Below, piece after piece: positions 20,711-29,831 of a stretch of 64,000 bases of DNA. The translations under genes were made by a program, and so were the position numbers. Source of the DNA: Pseudomonas cuatrocienegasensis (GTDB taxonomy: Bacteria; Pseudomonadota; Gammaproteobacteria; Pseudomonadales; Pseudomonadaceae); assembly GCF_900110925.1 (NCBI RefSeq), contig NZ_FOFP01000022.1, positions 18,401 to 82,400 on the forward strand. The letters run 5' to 3'. Within the stretch, counting starts at the first letter, position 1; every line of letters starts with the position of its first letter. The notes under the pieces are model-generated. The model was not told the origin of the DNA. It saw only the letters and a list, made by a program, of their open reading frames with translations, and did not search any database.

Positions 20711-23700
20711 TGGACCTTGGATTGCCCCTTGCACCGGCACAGAAGCAACTGGCCGAGGCCAACCCCGAGGCCTATCGCTGGGCGCGCCTGCAGGTGCCAG
20801 CTGTTGCCGCCGAGTTGCTCGAACAGCGTCTGCGCGAGGCCGTGCAGCGGCATCAGGCGTTGCGTTTGCGCTACCAGCGCCCGCTTGGCGCCACCGGCTT
20901 GCGCCAGCGTCTGGTCGAACCGGGCGAACTGCACCTGGACTGGCGGAAAGCCAATCCCGCCGACACCATGGATGCCGACGCCTGGCTGCGTGAAGCTCAG
21001 GCGCATTGCCGGGCGCAGCAACCCGATGTACTGGCCTGGCTGTTCGACGAACAGTTGTTGCTGGCCGTGCCGGTCTACTCGCTGGATTCGCGCAGCCTTG
21101 AGCAGTTGCGCAGCGACTTGCTGGGGCAGGGCGCGGCACTGGACGCGGAGCCGATGCAGTACAGCGAATACGTCGAGTGGATCAGTGGCCTGCAGCTGGA
21201 CGAGGACGCCGAACAGGGCGCGCAGTTCTGGCGCAACCTGGCCTTGCATGAAGTGCCGGGCATGCGCCTGATCGAGCGCTATGGCATGGCCAGTGGCGCC
21301 CGCGCCTGCGTGCAGTTGGCGCTTGAACCGGCAGTGCCGGCGGCGTTGCAGGCGCTGGCAAGCGCTGAAGGCGTCGCCGTCGAACAGCTGGCCCTTGCCG
21401 CCTGGGGTGCCTTGCTCGGTCGTCTCAACGGTCAGCGCCACGGCCAGTTGGGTGTGCAGCATGACCCTCGCGATGACTATGAGGAGTTGCAGGGCGCTTA
21501 CGGGCTGTTCGAGCAGACCCTGCCGATGCAGCTGCAGCTATCGGAACACACCACCTGGGTCAGCCTGGCCCGGCAACTGGCCCGGCAACTGGAGAACGCC
21601 ATCGTCTGGCAGGAATACCTCGGCCAGGCGCAACTGCTGCCGGAGTGGCGCGCCAGCTACCAGGCAGGATTGCGGGTGTTGCGCCTGCACGACCTGGATG
21701 CGTTGCAGGCGCTGTCTTTCGACGGCCCAGTGGAGCTGCAAGTGCAACTGAGCCTTGACCCGCGCGGCCGCGCTCAGTTGGCCCTGGCCTACGACGCCGG
21801 CCTGTACCGGGGCGAGCAGATGCAGCTGCTGCTCGAACGCTATGCGCACTGGCTCGGGCAACTGTTGCAGGCGCCGCAAGCGCCTGTGGACGATATCAGC
21901 GCCTTGTTGCCGGCAGAGGCCCAGCCGCGACCAGAGCCCGAAGGGCTGGCGATGGATATGGACCTGGTCGCGGCCTTCCGCGCCCATGCCCGCAGCCAGC
22001 CGAACCGGCCGGCTCTGCGCGACGGTGAACTGCTGCTGTCCTACGCCGAACTGGATGCCCTCAGCGACCGGGTCGCCGGCAGCCTGCGCCAGGCCGGTAT
22101 CGGCAGCGAGCAACTGGTCGCGCTGTACCTGCCCCGCGGCGCGCAGATGCTCATCGCCATGCTGGCCTGCTTCAAGGCCGGTGCCGCCTATCTGCCGCTG
22201 GACCCGGCGCAGCCACCCTTGCGGCTGGCCGGCATTCTTGAGGATGCACAGCCCGCCATGCTGCTGCACCTTGACGGCCAGGGCGCGGGCAGCGACATAG
22301 CCGCCATGCCCTGGTCCGTGGCCAGCAGCGGGCCTGCGTTCAGCACGCCGTTGGCCTGCGAATCGCAGCATCTGGCCTACGTGCTCTACACCTCGGGCAC
22401 CAGCGGCAAGCCCAAGGGCGTGCAGATCGAACAGGGCCAGTTGCGCCATTACGTGACCCAGGTGACCCGCGCCCTGGATCTGCCTGAGGGTGGGCACTAC
22501 GGGCTGGTCTCCTCCTTGCTCGCCGACCTGGGCAATACCGTGCTTTATCCGGCCTGGTTGCAGGGCGGCTGTGTGCATCTGCTGAGCCAGGCCAGCGTCA
22601 CCGATGCGCAGGCTTTCGCCGAGGAGCTGCGCGAGTACCCGCTGGATGTGCTGAAAATCGTGCCCTCGCACCTCGAAGCGCTGATCGGTGAACACCCGGC
22701 GCACGCTGTGCTGCCACGTCAGGTGCTGGTGCTCGGTGGCGAACCCGTCGGTGAAAACCTGTTGGCGCGTCTGGCCCAGGCCGCGCCCAGCTGCCGCCTG
22801 TACAACCACTACGGGCCGACGGAAACCACGGTCGGGGTGCTGTGGCGGGCTATCGATATTGCAGCGGGCGTCAGTGGCACGGCGTTGAACCAGGTGATCG
22901 GCGATAACCGTATCCACCTGCTCGATGAACGCCAGCGCCCGGTGCCCTCGGGCCAGCCCGGGGAGTTGTGCATCGCCGGGGCCAGCGTCGGTCGTGGCTA
23001 TGTGGGCGGTGTCGGCGGCGGCGCGTTCGGCCGCGATACGCAGTCCGGCGCGCGTCTGTACCGCAGCGGCGATCAGGCCTTGCGCCAGGCCGATGGTGCG
23101 TTGCGCATCCTCGGGCGCAACGATCAGCAGGTGAAAATCCGCGGCTTCCGCCTGGAGCTGGTGGAAGTCGAGCAGGCTCTGCTGGGCCAGCCCGGCGTAC
23201 TGCAGGCGGCGGTGCTGCTGGATGGCGAGCGACTGCTGGCGTTTGTGGTCGAGGACGAAGGCCAGGCCCAGGCAGTGCAACAGCTGCGTGACGACCTGGC
23301 CCGCCAGTTGCCCGACTACATGCTGCCGGCGGCGATCTTCGCGGTGAAGTCCTTGCCGCTCAACAGCAATGGCAAGCTCGATCGCCAGGTGCTGCTGGAG
23401 CGCGCCCGGCAACGCCTGCAAAGCGCCCGGGTAGCACCGGTCGGTGCGCTGGAAAGCGTGGTGCTGGACATCTGGTGCCGGGTGCTGGGTGTCGAAGACC
23501 TGGGTGTGACCGACAATTTCTTCGCCGTGGGCGGCCATTCCCTGGCGGCGATCAAGGTGGTGGCGCTGATTCGCGAGCAACTGGCGGTCAACCCACCAAC
23601 CAACCTGCTGTTCGAGCGGCAGACGGTGCGTGAGTTGGTGCGCAGCCTCGATCAGGCGGAAAGTGGCGGGGGCTGGAAGGTGCTGCACGAGCCCGCCACG

Positions 23701-24498
23701 CCAGCGCCGACAGTAGTTCTGCTGCATGGCGCGCAAGGCCATCTGCAGGCGTATCGGCCCTTGCTCGAGCAACTGGGCGATGCCTGCGCGGTTTACGGCC
23801 TGGCGGCCTTCGACGACGGCTGGACGGGGGGCGACTTCGATGGACTGCTCGCACGCTATGTGCAGAGCATTCCCGCGGACTTCAAGCAACGCCCATTGAC
23901 CCTGCTCGGCTGGAGCCTGGCCGCGCGCTTGGCGCTGCTGTTGATCCCGCACCTGCAGGCTGCTGGCTTTAGCGTCAATGCCTTGGCCGTGGTCGATCAC
24001 GATCCGCAGCGCAGCCTGGCCGGGGAGGGCGACGAAGGCGGCCAGTTGCTCGCCGATTTCGTCTTCCATTGCCGCAGTCATGGCCGGCCGCTTGGTGAAG
24101 CGTTGCGTGAGCGCCTGGCCGGGCAATTGACCGCTTGTGATTATGCCGAGGGGGTGACGCGGCTGCTTGCGGATGCTGCGGTGCGCGAACACCTGCAGTG
24201 GGATAGCGCGGACGCCGGCTTGCAGGCGCTCGTGGCACGCTACCGGGCGATCAAGACGTGCCTGTACGAACAGGTGCTGCCAGTGGTCGATGTGCCGATC
24301 TGGCTGTGGCGCGGCAACGCCCATGGTGACCTGCGCGGGCAGTGGCAAGCGCACACACGAAAGGCGTTGCGTGAACTCAGCCTGGATGTCGGCCATCATG
24401 CGATCCTTGCCGAGCCGCGGCTGAGCGCGGGTCTGTTGTCCTTGCTGACGGAAAGCGCTTCGTTGCAAAACCCTGCCGAGATGGTGTCGAACTCATGA
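20710..24498 (+). CDS. Terminal NRPS: C-like (degenerate)-A(Asp)-T-thioesterase
   Basis: A 1262-residue terminal module. The N-terminal ~430 residues have a condensation-domain fold pattern, but where HHxxxDG should be the sequence reads VPVYSLDSRS, so it is probably not a working condensation domain. It is a candidate interface domain that docks the hydroxylase fused to the preceding protein. The A-domain pocket reads D-L-T-K-V-G-H-V-G, a clear aspartate code. The carrier Ser is near residue 944 (GGHSLAAIK). The C-terminal thioesterase (about 970-1262) has GWSLA as nucleophile elbow and GHHAIL for the catalytic His, and should release the finished peptide. The ATG overlaps the previous stop (TGATG) and has GGAGGTG 8 nt upstream; a GTG at 20707 is also possible. 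Confidence 0.93.
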   Translation: MDLGLPLAPAQKQLAEANPEAYRWARLQVPAVAAELLEQRLREAVQRHQALRLRYQRPLGATGLRQRLVEPGELHLDWRKANPADTMDADAWLREAQAHCRAQQPDVLAWLFDEQLLLAVPVYSLDSRSLEQLRSDLLGQGAALDAEPMQYSEYVEWISGLQLDEDAEQGAQFWRNLALHEVPGMRLIERYGMASGARACVQLALEPAVPAALQALASAEGVAVEQLALAAWGALLGRLNGQRHGQLGVQHDPRDDYEELQGAYGLFEQTLPMQLQLSEHTTWVSLARQLARQLENAIVWQEYLGQAQLLPEWRASYQAGLRVLRLHDLDALQALSFDGPVELQVQLSLDPRGRAQLALAYDAGLYRGEQMQLLLERYAHWLGQLLQAPQAPVDDISALLPAEAQPRPEPEGLAMDMDLVAAFRAHARSQPNRPALRDGELLLSYAELDALSDRVAGSLRQAGIGSEQLVALYLPRGAQMLIAMLACFKAGAAYLPLDPAQPPLRLAGILEDAQPAMLLHLDGQGAGSDIAAMPWSVASSGPAFSTPLACESQHLAYVLYTSGTSGKPKGVQIEQGQLRHYVTQVTRALDLPEGGHYGLVSSLLADLGNTVLYPAWLQGGCVHLLSQASVTDAQAFAEELREYPLDVLKIVPSHLEALIGEHPAHAVLPRQVLVLGGEPVGENLLARLAQAAPSCRLYNHYGPTETTVGVLWRAIDIAAGVSGTALNQVIGDNRIHLLDERQRPVPSGQPGELCIAGASVGRGYVGGVGGGAFGRDTQSGARLYRSGDQALRQADGALRILGRNDQQVKIRGFRLELVEVEQALLGQPGVLQAAVLLDGERLLAFVVEDEGQAQAVQQLRDDLARQLPDYMLPAAIFAVKSLPLNSNGKLDRQVLLERARQRLQSARVAPVGALESVVLDIWCRVLGVEDLGVTDNFFAVGGHSLAAIKVVALIREQLAVNPPTNLLFERQTVRELVRSLDQAESGGGWKVLHEPATPAPTVVLLHGAQGHLQAYRPLLEQLGDACAVYGLAAFDDGWTGGDFDGLLARYVQSIPADFKQRPLTLLGWSLAARLALLLIPHLQAAGFSVNALAVVDHDPQRSLAGEGDEGGQLLADFVFHCRSHGRPLGEALRERLAGQLTACDYAEGVTRLLADAAVREHLQWDSADAGLQALVARYRAIKTCLYEQVLPVVDVPIWLWRGNAHGDLRGQWQAHTRKALRELSLDVGHHAILAEPRLSAGLLSLLTESASLQNPAEMVSNS

Positions 24499-26138
24499 TG
24501 TTATTGAAGGAACTGCTTCACGACGCGCGCTGGCGCATTCTCCTGGCGGTGCTCAGCAGCGCCTTGAGTGCGGCGAGCAGCATCGGCCTGATCGGTTATA
24601 TCAACCGCAGCCTGGAACAAGGGCTCGACGACGTCGGCCAGGCGCTGTTGCTGTTCGGCGCTTTGCTGGTGGTGTTGTTTATCAGCGGGGTGGTGTCCCA
24701 GTGGCTGCTGGTGCAGATCGGCCATCGTCTGGTTTACCAGCTGCGCCTGCGCCTGGTGGGCAAGGTGCTGGGCACCGCCCTGGAGCGTATCGAGCGCCTG
24801 GGCAGCCCGCGCATCTACAACGCCCTGACCAAGGACGTGACCACCGTGGCCACGGCGTTCAAGCAGCTGCCGATCTCCCTGTACAACGGTTTACTGCTGC
24901 TGGCCGGGTTGGCTTATATGGCCTGGCTGAGCCTGCCGTTCTTCGTGCTGACCCTGGGCGTGATTGCCCTCGGGGTCGCGCTCGACGTGCTGCTCGGGCG
25001 CAAGGTCAAGCGCCTGATGCAGCAGGTGCGGCAGCAGGACGACCGGTTGACCGAGCAGTTCGAGGCGACCATCAACGGCCGCTGCGAACTGGGCCTGAGC
25101 CGTGAGCGTCGGCAGTTGCTGTACCACCAGCGCCTTGAGCCCATTGCCAGCGCCTCGCTGCAGGCTTCGGTGCGCGCCGATACCCTGTGGGCGATCAATC
25201 TGAACTGGACCACGCTGCTGGTGTTTGTGCTGATCGGCACGCTGTTCTTCCTCGGCCAGGGCATGGGGCTGTTGAGCCAGCAGGTGGTGGTGGGTTACGT
25301 GCTGGCGATCATGTTTCTGCGCACGCCGATCTCGATGATCCTCGATGCCATCCCCGCGGTAATTCGCGGCCACGTGGCCTTGCAGGCCATCGACGCCCTG
25401 GCCCTGGGCGAAACGGTGCAATTCAAGACCCCGACGCAAGCCTCCGAGCCGTTTCGCGAGCTGCGCCTGAGCAACGTGGAGTACCGCTATCCCGGGCAGG
25501 GCGATGAGTTCGCTTTCCAGTTGGGGCCCATTGACCTGAGTATTTGCCGTGGCGAGCTGATCTTTGTCGTCGGCGGCAATGGCAGCGGCAAGTCAACCTT
25601 GGCCAAGCTGCTGACCGGGCTCTATCAACCGAGTTCGGGGGTGGTTTCGCTTAACGGCGTGACGCTTGAGGCCAGCACCAGCGAGTGGCACCGCGAGCAC
25701 TTCGCGGCGATCTTCGCCGACTTCTACCTGTTCGCCGATGTGCTCGGTGAGGCGGGTGACCACGAAGGCCTTGAGGCACGGGTGGATTACTACCTCGAGC
25801 GTCTTGGCCTGGCGCACAAGGTGCAATTTGCCGCCGGGCGGCTGTCGACCACGGCCCTGTCCCAGGGCCAGCGCAAGCGCCTGGCTTTGTTGTTACTGAT
25901 GATGGAAGGGCGGGAAGTGCTGCTGCTCGACGAATGGGCGGCGGACCAGGACCCGCTGTTCCGCCATGTGTTCTACCACGAGCTGCTGCCCGAGCTTAAA
26001 GCGGCTGGCAAGACGGTGATTGCCATCACTCATGACGACCGTTATTTCGACGTGGCCGATCGCATCTACCGGCTCGATTACGGCCAACTGGTGGACTACG
26101 ACCGGGCCAGCGAAAACCCATTTCAGTTGGCAAGGTAG
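24495..26138 (+). CDS. Cyclic-peptide/siderophore ABC exporter (PvdE/SyrD type)
   Basis: A 547-residue fused permease-ATPase half transporter, the usual length for the PvdE family. Residues 1-310 hold six hydrophobic segments, for example from AVLSSALSAASSIGLIGY onward. The ATPase half has Walker A GGNGSGKST, signature LSQGQRKR and Walker B LLLLDEW. PvdE-type proteins move NRPS-made siderophore precursors across the inner membrane. The start overlaps the stop of the thioesterase-bearing NRPS (ATGA), so it is translationally coupled and is very likely the exporter for this product. The stop abuts directly the stop of the convergent reductase gene. Confidence 0.92.
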   Translation: MMLLKELLHDARWRILLAVLSSALSAASSIGLIGYINRSLEQGLDDVGQALLLFGALLVVLFISGVVSQWLLVQIGHRLVYQLRLRLVGKVLGTALERIERLGSPRIYNALTKDVTTVATAFKQLPISLYNGLLLLAGLAYMAWLSLPFFVLTLGVIALGVALDVLLGRKVKRLMQQVRQQDDRLTEQFEATINGRCELGLSRERRQLLYHQRLEPIASASLQASVRADTLWAINLNWTTLLVFVLIGTLFFLGQGMGLLSQQVVVGYVLAIMFLRTPISMILDAIPAVIRGHVALQAIDALALGETVQFKTPTQASEPFRELRLSNVEYRYPGQGDEFAFQLGPIDLSICRGELIFVVGGNGSGKSTLAKLLTGLYQPSSGVVSLNGVTLEASTSEWHREHFAAIFADFYLFADVLGEAGDHEGLEARVDYYLERLGLAHKVQFAAGRLSTTALSQGQRKRLALLLLMMEGREVLLLDEWAADQDPLFRHVFYHELLPELKAAGKTVIAITHDDRYFDVADRIYRLDYGQLVDYDRASENPFQLAR

Positions 26139-26867
26139 TCAGTCGGGCTGTTTGTCGCGATCCAGCGGGCAACTGCTGCAGTAACCGATACCGGGCAAGC
26201 GGTAGCGGATGCAGCAGATGCGCCGCAGGCGCTGCGGCTCGTCCGTGCCTATATCGCGGTAATGCACTGGGGCGAACAGCGGGTTACGCCGGCCATCGGG
26301 GCGTAGGCGACTGTTCAGCACCGCTCTGGCCGGTGCGGTGCAGTCGGCACTTGCCAGCGGATGCAGTTCGAGGCGGCTGGTGACAAATTCGAAGGTATTG
26401 CCAGCGTTGCTCCAGAACAGCCGGGGCGATGCTCGGGAAACCTCTGCGAACACTTCGATGGCCGGCTCCAGGTGCGCCTCGATCAGCGTGCGCAAACGCT
26501 CGAAAGGCGGGCAGGGCAACAGGGCGCTGCCGTCGTTGGGAAGGCGCAAGCCCAGCGGACGATCCTGCGTTGAAAGCACCACGCCGATATCGTCGAGGGC
26601 GATGGGCAGGCTGCGCTGCAACAGCAGATTGGCGGCCAGGGTCGAGGCCATAAAGCTGCTGAAGTACCACTTGGACCAGATTGATGTAAGCGCCAGCAGA
26701 TCGCCGGTGGCATGCCGCTCGGCGAGGGTGCCGATGAACTCGGCGAAATAGCTTGGCTTGAACAGCAGGCTACCCGCCAGCGCAGGCGCTTGTGGGTCAG
26801 CGAGCTGCAACTTCTCGGCATGCTCGGCGAGGGGGCCACAGAACAGTGGCGCGAGACTCGCAATCAT
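26139..26867 (-). CDS. FhuF-like siderophore-iron reductase
   Basis: About 242 residues. The C-terminus carries ICCIRYRLPGIGYCSSC, the Cys-Cys-x10-Cys-x2-Cys pattern that binds the [2Fe-2S] cluster in FhuF. FhuF-type proteins reduce ferric siderophore in the cytoplasm so that iron is released. The ATG at 26867 (MIASLAPLFCGPL) is preferred because the family usually begins there; a GTG nine bases upstream is possible. The gene is convergent with the ABC exporter with no spacing, and its promoter region holds two Fur-like sites shared with the divergent mbtH operon. The cluster context supports a role in using the siderophore made here. Confidence 0.85.
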   Translation of the reverse strand: MIASLAPLFCGPLAEHAEKLQLADPQAPALAGSLLFKPSYFAEFIGTLAERHATGDLLALTSIWSKWYFSSFMASTLAANLLLQRSLPIALDDIGVVLSTQDRPLGLRLPNDGSALLPCPPFERLRTLIEAHLEPAIEVFAEVSRASPRLFWSNAGNTFEFVTSRLELHPLASADCTAPARAVLNSRLRPDGRRNPLFAPVHYRDIGTDEPQRLRRICCIRYRLPGIGYCSSCPLDRDKQPD

Positions 26868-26990
26868 TGTGCCCACCGAGCTGCCCGTGCGACTGCTGCT
26901 ACGGTTGTATGGCTCTGACAGCAGGCCAGCGACGATAGCGCCTGTGCGATGTGCAGCTGTGTTTGGCTCATCTGTTGCTCACGTTATTTT

Positions 26991-27009
26991 GAGACTAGTT
27001 ATCAATAAC
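26991..27009 (-). promoter_or_regulatory. Possible Fur box, fhuF side
   Basis: GAGACTAGTTATCAATAAC matches 12 of 19 bases of the Fur consensus and lies about 125 bp before the reductase start. The match is moderate, and the better site at 27093-27111 could serve both directions. Confidence 0.35.
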
Positions 27010-27092
27010 TGTGGGCGGATTATAGGCAGACCAACCTGTGGTCGGCTAACCGGTTACCGATTTCGCAGCAAGGGGAGCACTTTCTTTAAATC

Positions 27093-27111
27093 GCTAATGA
27101 TAATTGTTATT
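27093..27111 (+). promoter_or_regulatory. Fur box upstream of mbtH operon
   Basis: GCTAATGATAATTGTTATT matches 15 of 19 bases of the Fur consensus (GATAATGATAATCATTATC) and lies about 90 bp before the MbtH start in an AT-rich stretch. It predicts iron repression of the MbtH/thioesterase/aminotransferase genes and possibly of the divergent reductase. I found no PvdS-type TAAAT-N16/17-CGT element at this promoter. Confidence 0.75.
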
Positions 27112-27199
27112 AATTGTATTAGCCTGTGCTTACCTCGCCAGTTAACGTCGGTGGTGCTGGTAAGGACGCTCACATTAACCATCAGTAGAGGAGTGGAAA

Positions 27200-27412
27200 A
27201 TGAGTTGGGACAGCCCTGATACGTGCTTTCTGGTCGTACGTAATCACGAAGAGCAGTATTCCATTTGGCCTGATTACAAGGCGCTTCCGGCAGGCTGGAG
27301 CAGCATAGGAAAACAGGGCAGCAAGGAAGAGTGCCTGGCCTATATCGAGTCGGTCTGGACCGACATGCGTCCGCTCAGTCTGCGCCAGGCGATGCAGGCT
27401 CAGGAGCGCTGA
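27200..27412 (+). CDS. MbtH-like NRPS partner protein
   Basis: A 70-residue protein with the MbtH core: NHEEQYSIWP, then LPAGW, then a C-terminal SVWTDMRPLSLR. MbtH proteins bind adenylation domains and are often required for their folding or activity, so this one probably serves the NRPSs upstream. A good ribosome binding site (AGAGGAG) lies 6 nt before the ATG. The stop overlaps the start of the thioesterase (TGATG). The order MbtH, thioesterase, Dab aminotransferase resembles the PA2412-PA2411-pvdH block of P. aeruginosa. Confidence 0.95.
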   Translation: MSWDSPDTCFLVVRNHEEQYSIWPDYKALPAGWSSIGKQGSKEECLAYIESVWTDMRPLSLRQAMQAQER

Positions 27413-28185
27413 TGCAGACCGTTGCCAGCACTTGGTTTTCGGTTTTGCCGCGAGGGAGTGCGCAGGCCGAGCAGCGCTTGTATTGCTTTCCTTACGCGGG
27501 GGCTGGGCATACGGTCTTTCACCCCTGGAGGGCGCTGCTGTCTGCCAACATTGAGTTGGCGCTGATCAAGTTGCCAGGACGTGGGGCACGCTTCGGCGAA
27601 CCCCCTGCGCACTCAATTGTCGAGTTAGCCGAGTGCCTGGCTACCGACATCGCAAAGGCCAGCGCAGAGGCCGAAAGGTTCGCGCTGTTTGGGCACAGCA
27701 TGGGCGCGTTATTGGCGTTTGAAACAGCGCGACGTTTACAGCAGATGGGATTGTCGCCCACTCGCTTGCTGGTTTCCGGGCGTACAGCGCCCATGGCCCA
27801 CGGCTGGCGGGAGCGGCTGGCGGAGCTGCCGGATGCGGCCTTTCTTGAGGTTATCCGCAGCATGAACGGTGTGCCCCAGGCGTTAATCGATAACGCCGAG
27901 TGGCTGGAGCTGTTCCTGCCGATCATCCGGGCTGATTTCGCCCTGTGTGAAAATTACCGTTACTCACCGCACCAGCGCCTGGACTGTCCCATCGAGGTAT
28001 TGGCGGGGCGAGATGATGCCAGCGTACCGCTTTCACTGCTCGATGGTTGGGCCGAGGAGACCCGTGCGGGCTGCCATACCCAGCTGTTTGCGGGAGGTCA
28101 TTTCTTTGTATTTGAACAGCAAGCCGAGTTGCTCGCGCTGTTCGAGCGAAGCCTGAGTATTACGCGCCAGGCCTGCGATTCTTGA
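27412..28185 (+). CDS. Type II thioesterase (NRPS editing)
   Basis: A 257-residue alpha/beta hydrolase of the GrsT/PvdG type. It has CFPYAGAG near the N-terminus, the nucleophile elbow GHSMGA, LAGRDD near the acidic residue, and GGHFF for the catalytic His. Such enzymes clear misprimed acyl groups from carrier domains. The ATG at 27412 overlaps the MbtH stop. A longer reading frame extends upstream into mbtH, but the coupled start gives the normal family length and N-terminus. Confidence 0.92.
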   Translation: MQTVASTWFSVLPRGSAQAEQRLYCFPYAGAGHTVFHPWRALLSANIELALIKLPGRGARFGEPPAHSIVELAECLATDIAKASAEAERFALFGHSMGALLAFETARRLQQMGLSPTRLLVSGRTAPMAHGWRERLAELPDAAFLEVIRSMNGVPQALIDNAEWLELFLPIIRADFALCENYRYSPHQRLDCPIEVLAGRDDASVPLSLLDGWAEETRAGCHTQLFAGGHFFVFEQQAELLALFERSLSITRQACDS

Positions 28186-28261
28186 ACGTCTCTTCGGCTA
28201 TCGGTAAGGGCTGGAGCTTAAACATCGGCAAGCTTTCTGTTATTGCCTAGGGAAAAACATC

Positions 28262-29689
28262 ATGGAACCTATTCAGAGCCTGCATCCGTCCTGCGGCACT
28301 TTTACCCTTGAGAATTTTGTCCAGCAAGGGCCTCGCAAGCTAAACCCCAATCCCTACCTGGAGCGTCAGGCTGCCCGTGAGTCCAATGCGCGCTCCTACC
28401 CGCGGCGCATTCCTTTGGCATTGCAGCAAGCGCATGGGATCTATGTTCGTGATACCCAGGGGCAGCTGTTTATGGACTGTCTAGCTGGAGCCGGGACCCT
28501 CGCCCTTGGCCATAACCATCCGGTAGCCATTGCCGCCATGCGGCAGACGCTGGACGCCGGTTTGCCTCTGCATACCCTGGACTTGACGACACCGGTCAAG
28601 GATCGTTTTGTCGAAGAGCTATTCGCAGCGCTGCCCGAAGGCTTCGCCCGCCAGGCGCGGATCCAGTTTTGTGGGCCGACCGGTGCCGATGGGATAGAGG
28701 CGGCGCTCAAACTCGCGCGTACCGCTACCGGGCGCAAGCCCATCTTGTCCTTCTCCGGCGGTTATCACGGCATGACCCACGGCGCATTGAGCCTGATGGG
28801 AAATCTGGGGCCGAAGCTCGCGATGGGCGCGGCGATGTCAGAGGTGCAGTTTTTACCTTACCCCTATGATTATCGCTGCCCATTCGGGTTGGGGGGAGAG
28901 GCGGGTATAGATGCAGGCTTACACTATATCGAGCAGCTGCTGAGCGATCCGGAATCGGGTGTGCTGCCACCCGCTGCTGTGGTGTTGGAGGTGGTACAGG
29001 GTGAGGGGGGCGTAATTCCCGCCCCTGTGCGCTGGTTGCAGGGCCTGCGCCAGCTGACCCGTAAACACGGCGTAACGCTGATCATCGATGAGGTGCAGAC
29101 CGGTCTGGGCCGTACCGGCAGCCTGTTTGCTTTCGAGCAGGCGAATATCGAGCCCGATATTCTGGTGTTGTCCAAGGCTCTCGGCGGTGGCTTGCCGCTC
29201 TCCGTGCTGATTTACCGTGAGGAGCTGGATACTTGGAAGCCCGGTGCCCACGCTGGCACCTTTCGTGGCAATCAGATGGCGATGGCCGCGGGTGCAGCAA
29301 CACTGCGCCACATTCTGAGCGAAAACCTGCCTGCTCACGCCGCCCTTATGGGGGATCGCCTGATGACTCAATTGCGTCAGCTGCAGCGCGACTACCCTTG
29401 CCTGGGCGATGTACGTGGTCGTGGCCTGATGGTCGGCGTGGAGGTCGTCGGTGCTGCCAATGGCAGTCGAGTACCACCAGCCGATGCGGCGCTGGCTAAA
29501 GCCATCCAGCAGCAGTGCCTGAAGCTGGGCATTATTTTGGAACTGGGTGGACGCCATGGCGCTGTAGTGCGCTTCCTGCCACCGTTATTGATCCTGCCCG
29601 CAGAGATCGATGTACTGGTCGAGCGCTTTCAGCAGGCCTTGGACCATGCGTTGGCGGGAACGAGGGGGCAGGGTTTGCATATTGTCTAG
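28262..29689 (+). CDS. Diaminobutyrate--2-oxoglutarate aminotransferase (PvdH-like)
   Basis: A 475-residue class III PLP aminotransferase. Visible motifs are GAGTLALGHNHP near the N-terminus, SFSGGYHGMTHGAL in the cofactor pocket, LIIDEVQTGLGRTG, and LSKALGGGLPL with the Schiff-base Lys. It makes L-2,4-diaminobutyrate from aspartate semialdehyde with glutamate as amino donor. This matches the Dab code of the first A domain of the NRPS at 2148-11681, so the gene probably supplies that precursor. It follows the thioesterase after a 76-bp gap and may share the upstream Fur-controlled promoter. Confidence 0.92.
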   Translation: MEPIQSLHPSCGTFTLENFVQQGPRKLNPNPYLERQAARESNARSYPRRIPLALQQAHGIYVRDTQGQLFMDCLAGAGTLALGHNHPVAIAAMRQTLDAGLPLHTLDLTTPVKDRFVEELFAALPEGFARQARIQFCGPTGADGIEAALKLARTATGRKPILSFSGGYHGMTHGALSLMGNLGPKLAMGAAMSEVQFLPYPYDYRCPFGLGGEAGIDAGLHYIEQLLSDPESGVLPPAAVVLEVVQGEGGVIPAPVRWLQGLRQLTRKHGVTLIIDEVQTGLGRTGSLFAFEQANIEPDILVLSKALGGGLPLSVLIYREELDTWKPGAHAGTFRGNQMAMAAGAATLRHILSENLPAHAALMGDRLMTQLRQLQRDYPCLGDVRGRGLMVGVEVVGAANGSRVPPADAALAKAIQQQCLKLGIILELGGRHGAVVRFLPPLLILPAEIDVLVERFQQALDHALAGTRGQGLHIV

Positions 29690-29726
29690 AGCCTATTGAC
29701 GTTGTGTTTGTGGCCGGCCGGAGTCC

Positions 29727-29797
29727 GTTTTAGCCCAAGGCAAGGCACGAGATGCGAAGTTTACCGGGCTAAATGAGCCATCGAGAAACGCTGCATC
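29727..29797. repeat. Dispersed repeat, copy 1 (inverted relative to copy 2)
   Basis: This roughly 70-bp stretch, including AAGGCACGAGATGCGAAGTT and GAGCCATCGAGAAACGC, matches the reverse complement of 32098-32170 at about 90% by eye. It sits between the convergent aminotransferase and EamA genes. This copy lacks the outer parts of the larger palindromic element that carries copy 2, so it may be a fragment of the same repeat family. Confidence 0.7.
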
Positions 29798-29831
29798 AAG
29801 CAAAAGACAGGCTTCGCTCTGGGGCTTGCGC

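Noticed and set aside
27087..27111. Possible PvdS (iron-starvation sigma) promoter before mbtH
   Set aside because: TAAAT is present at 27087, but no CGT follows at 16-17 bases. The Fur site explains the sequence better.
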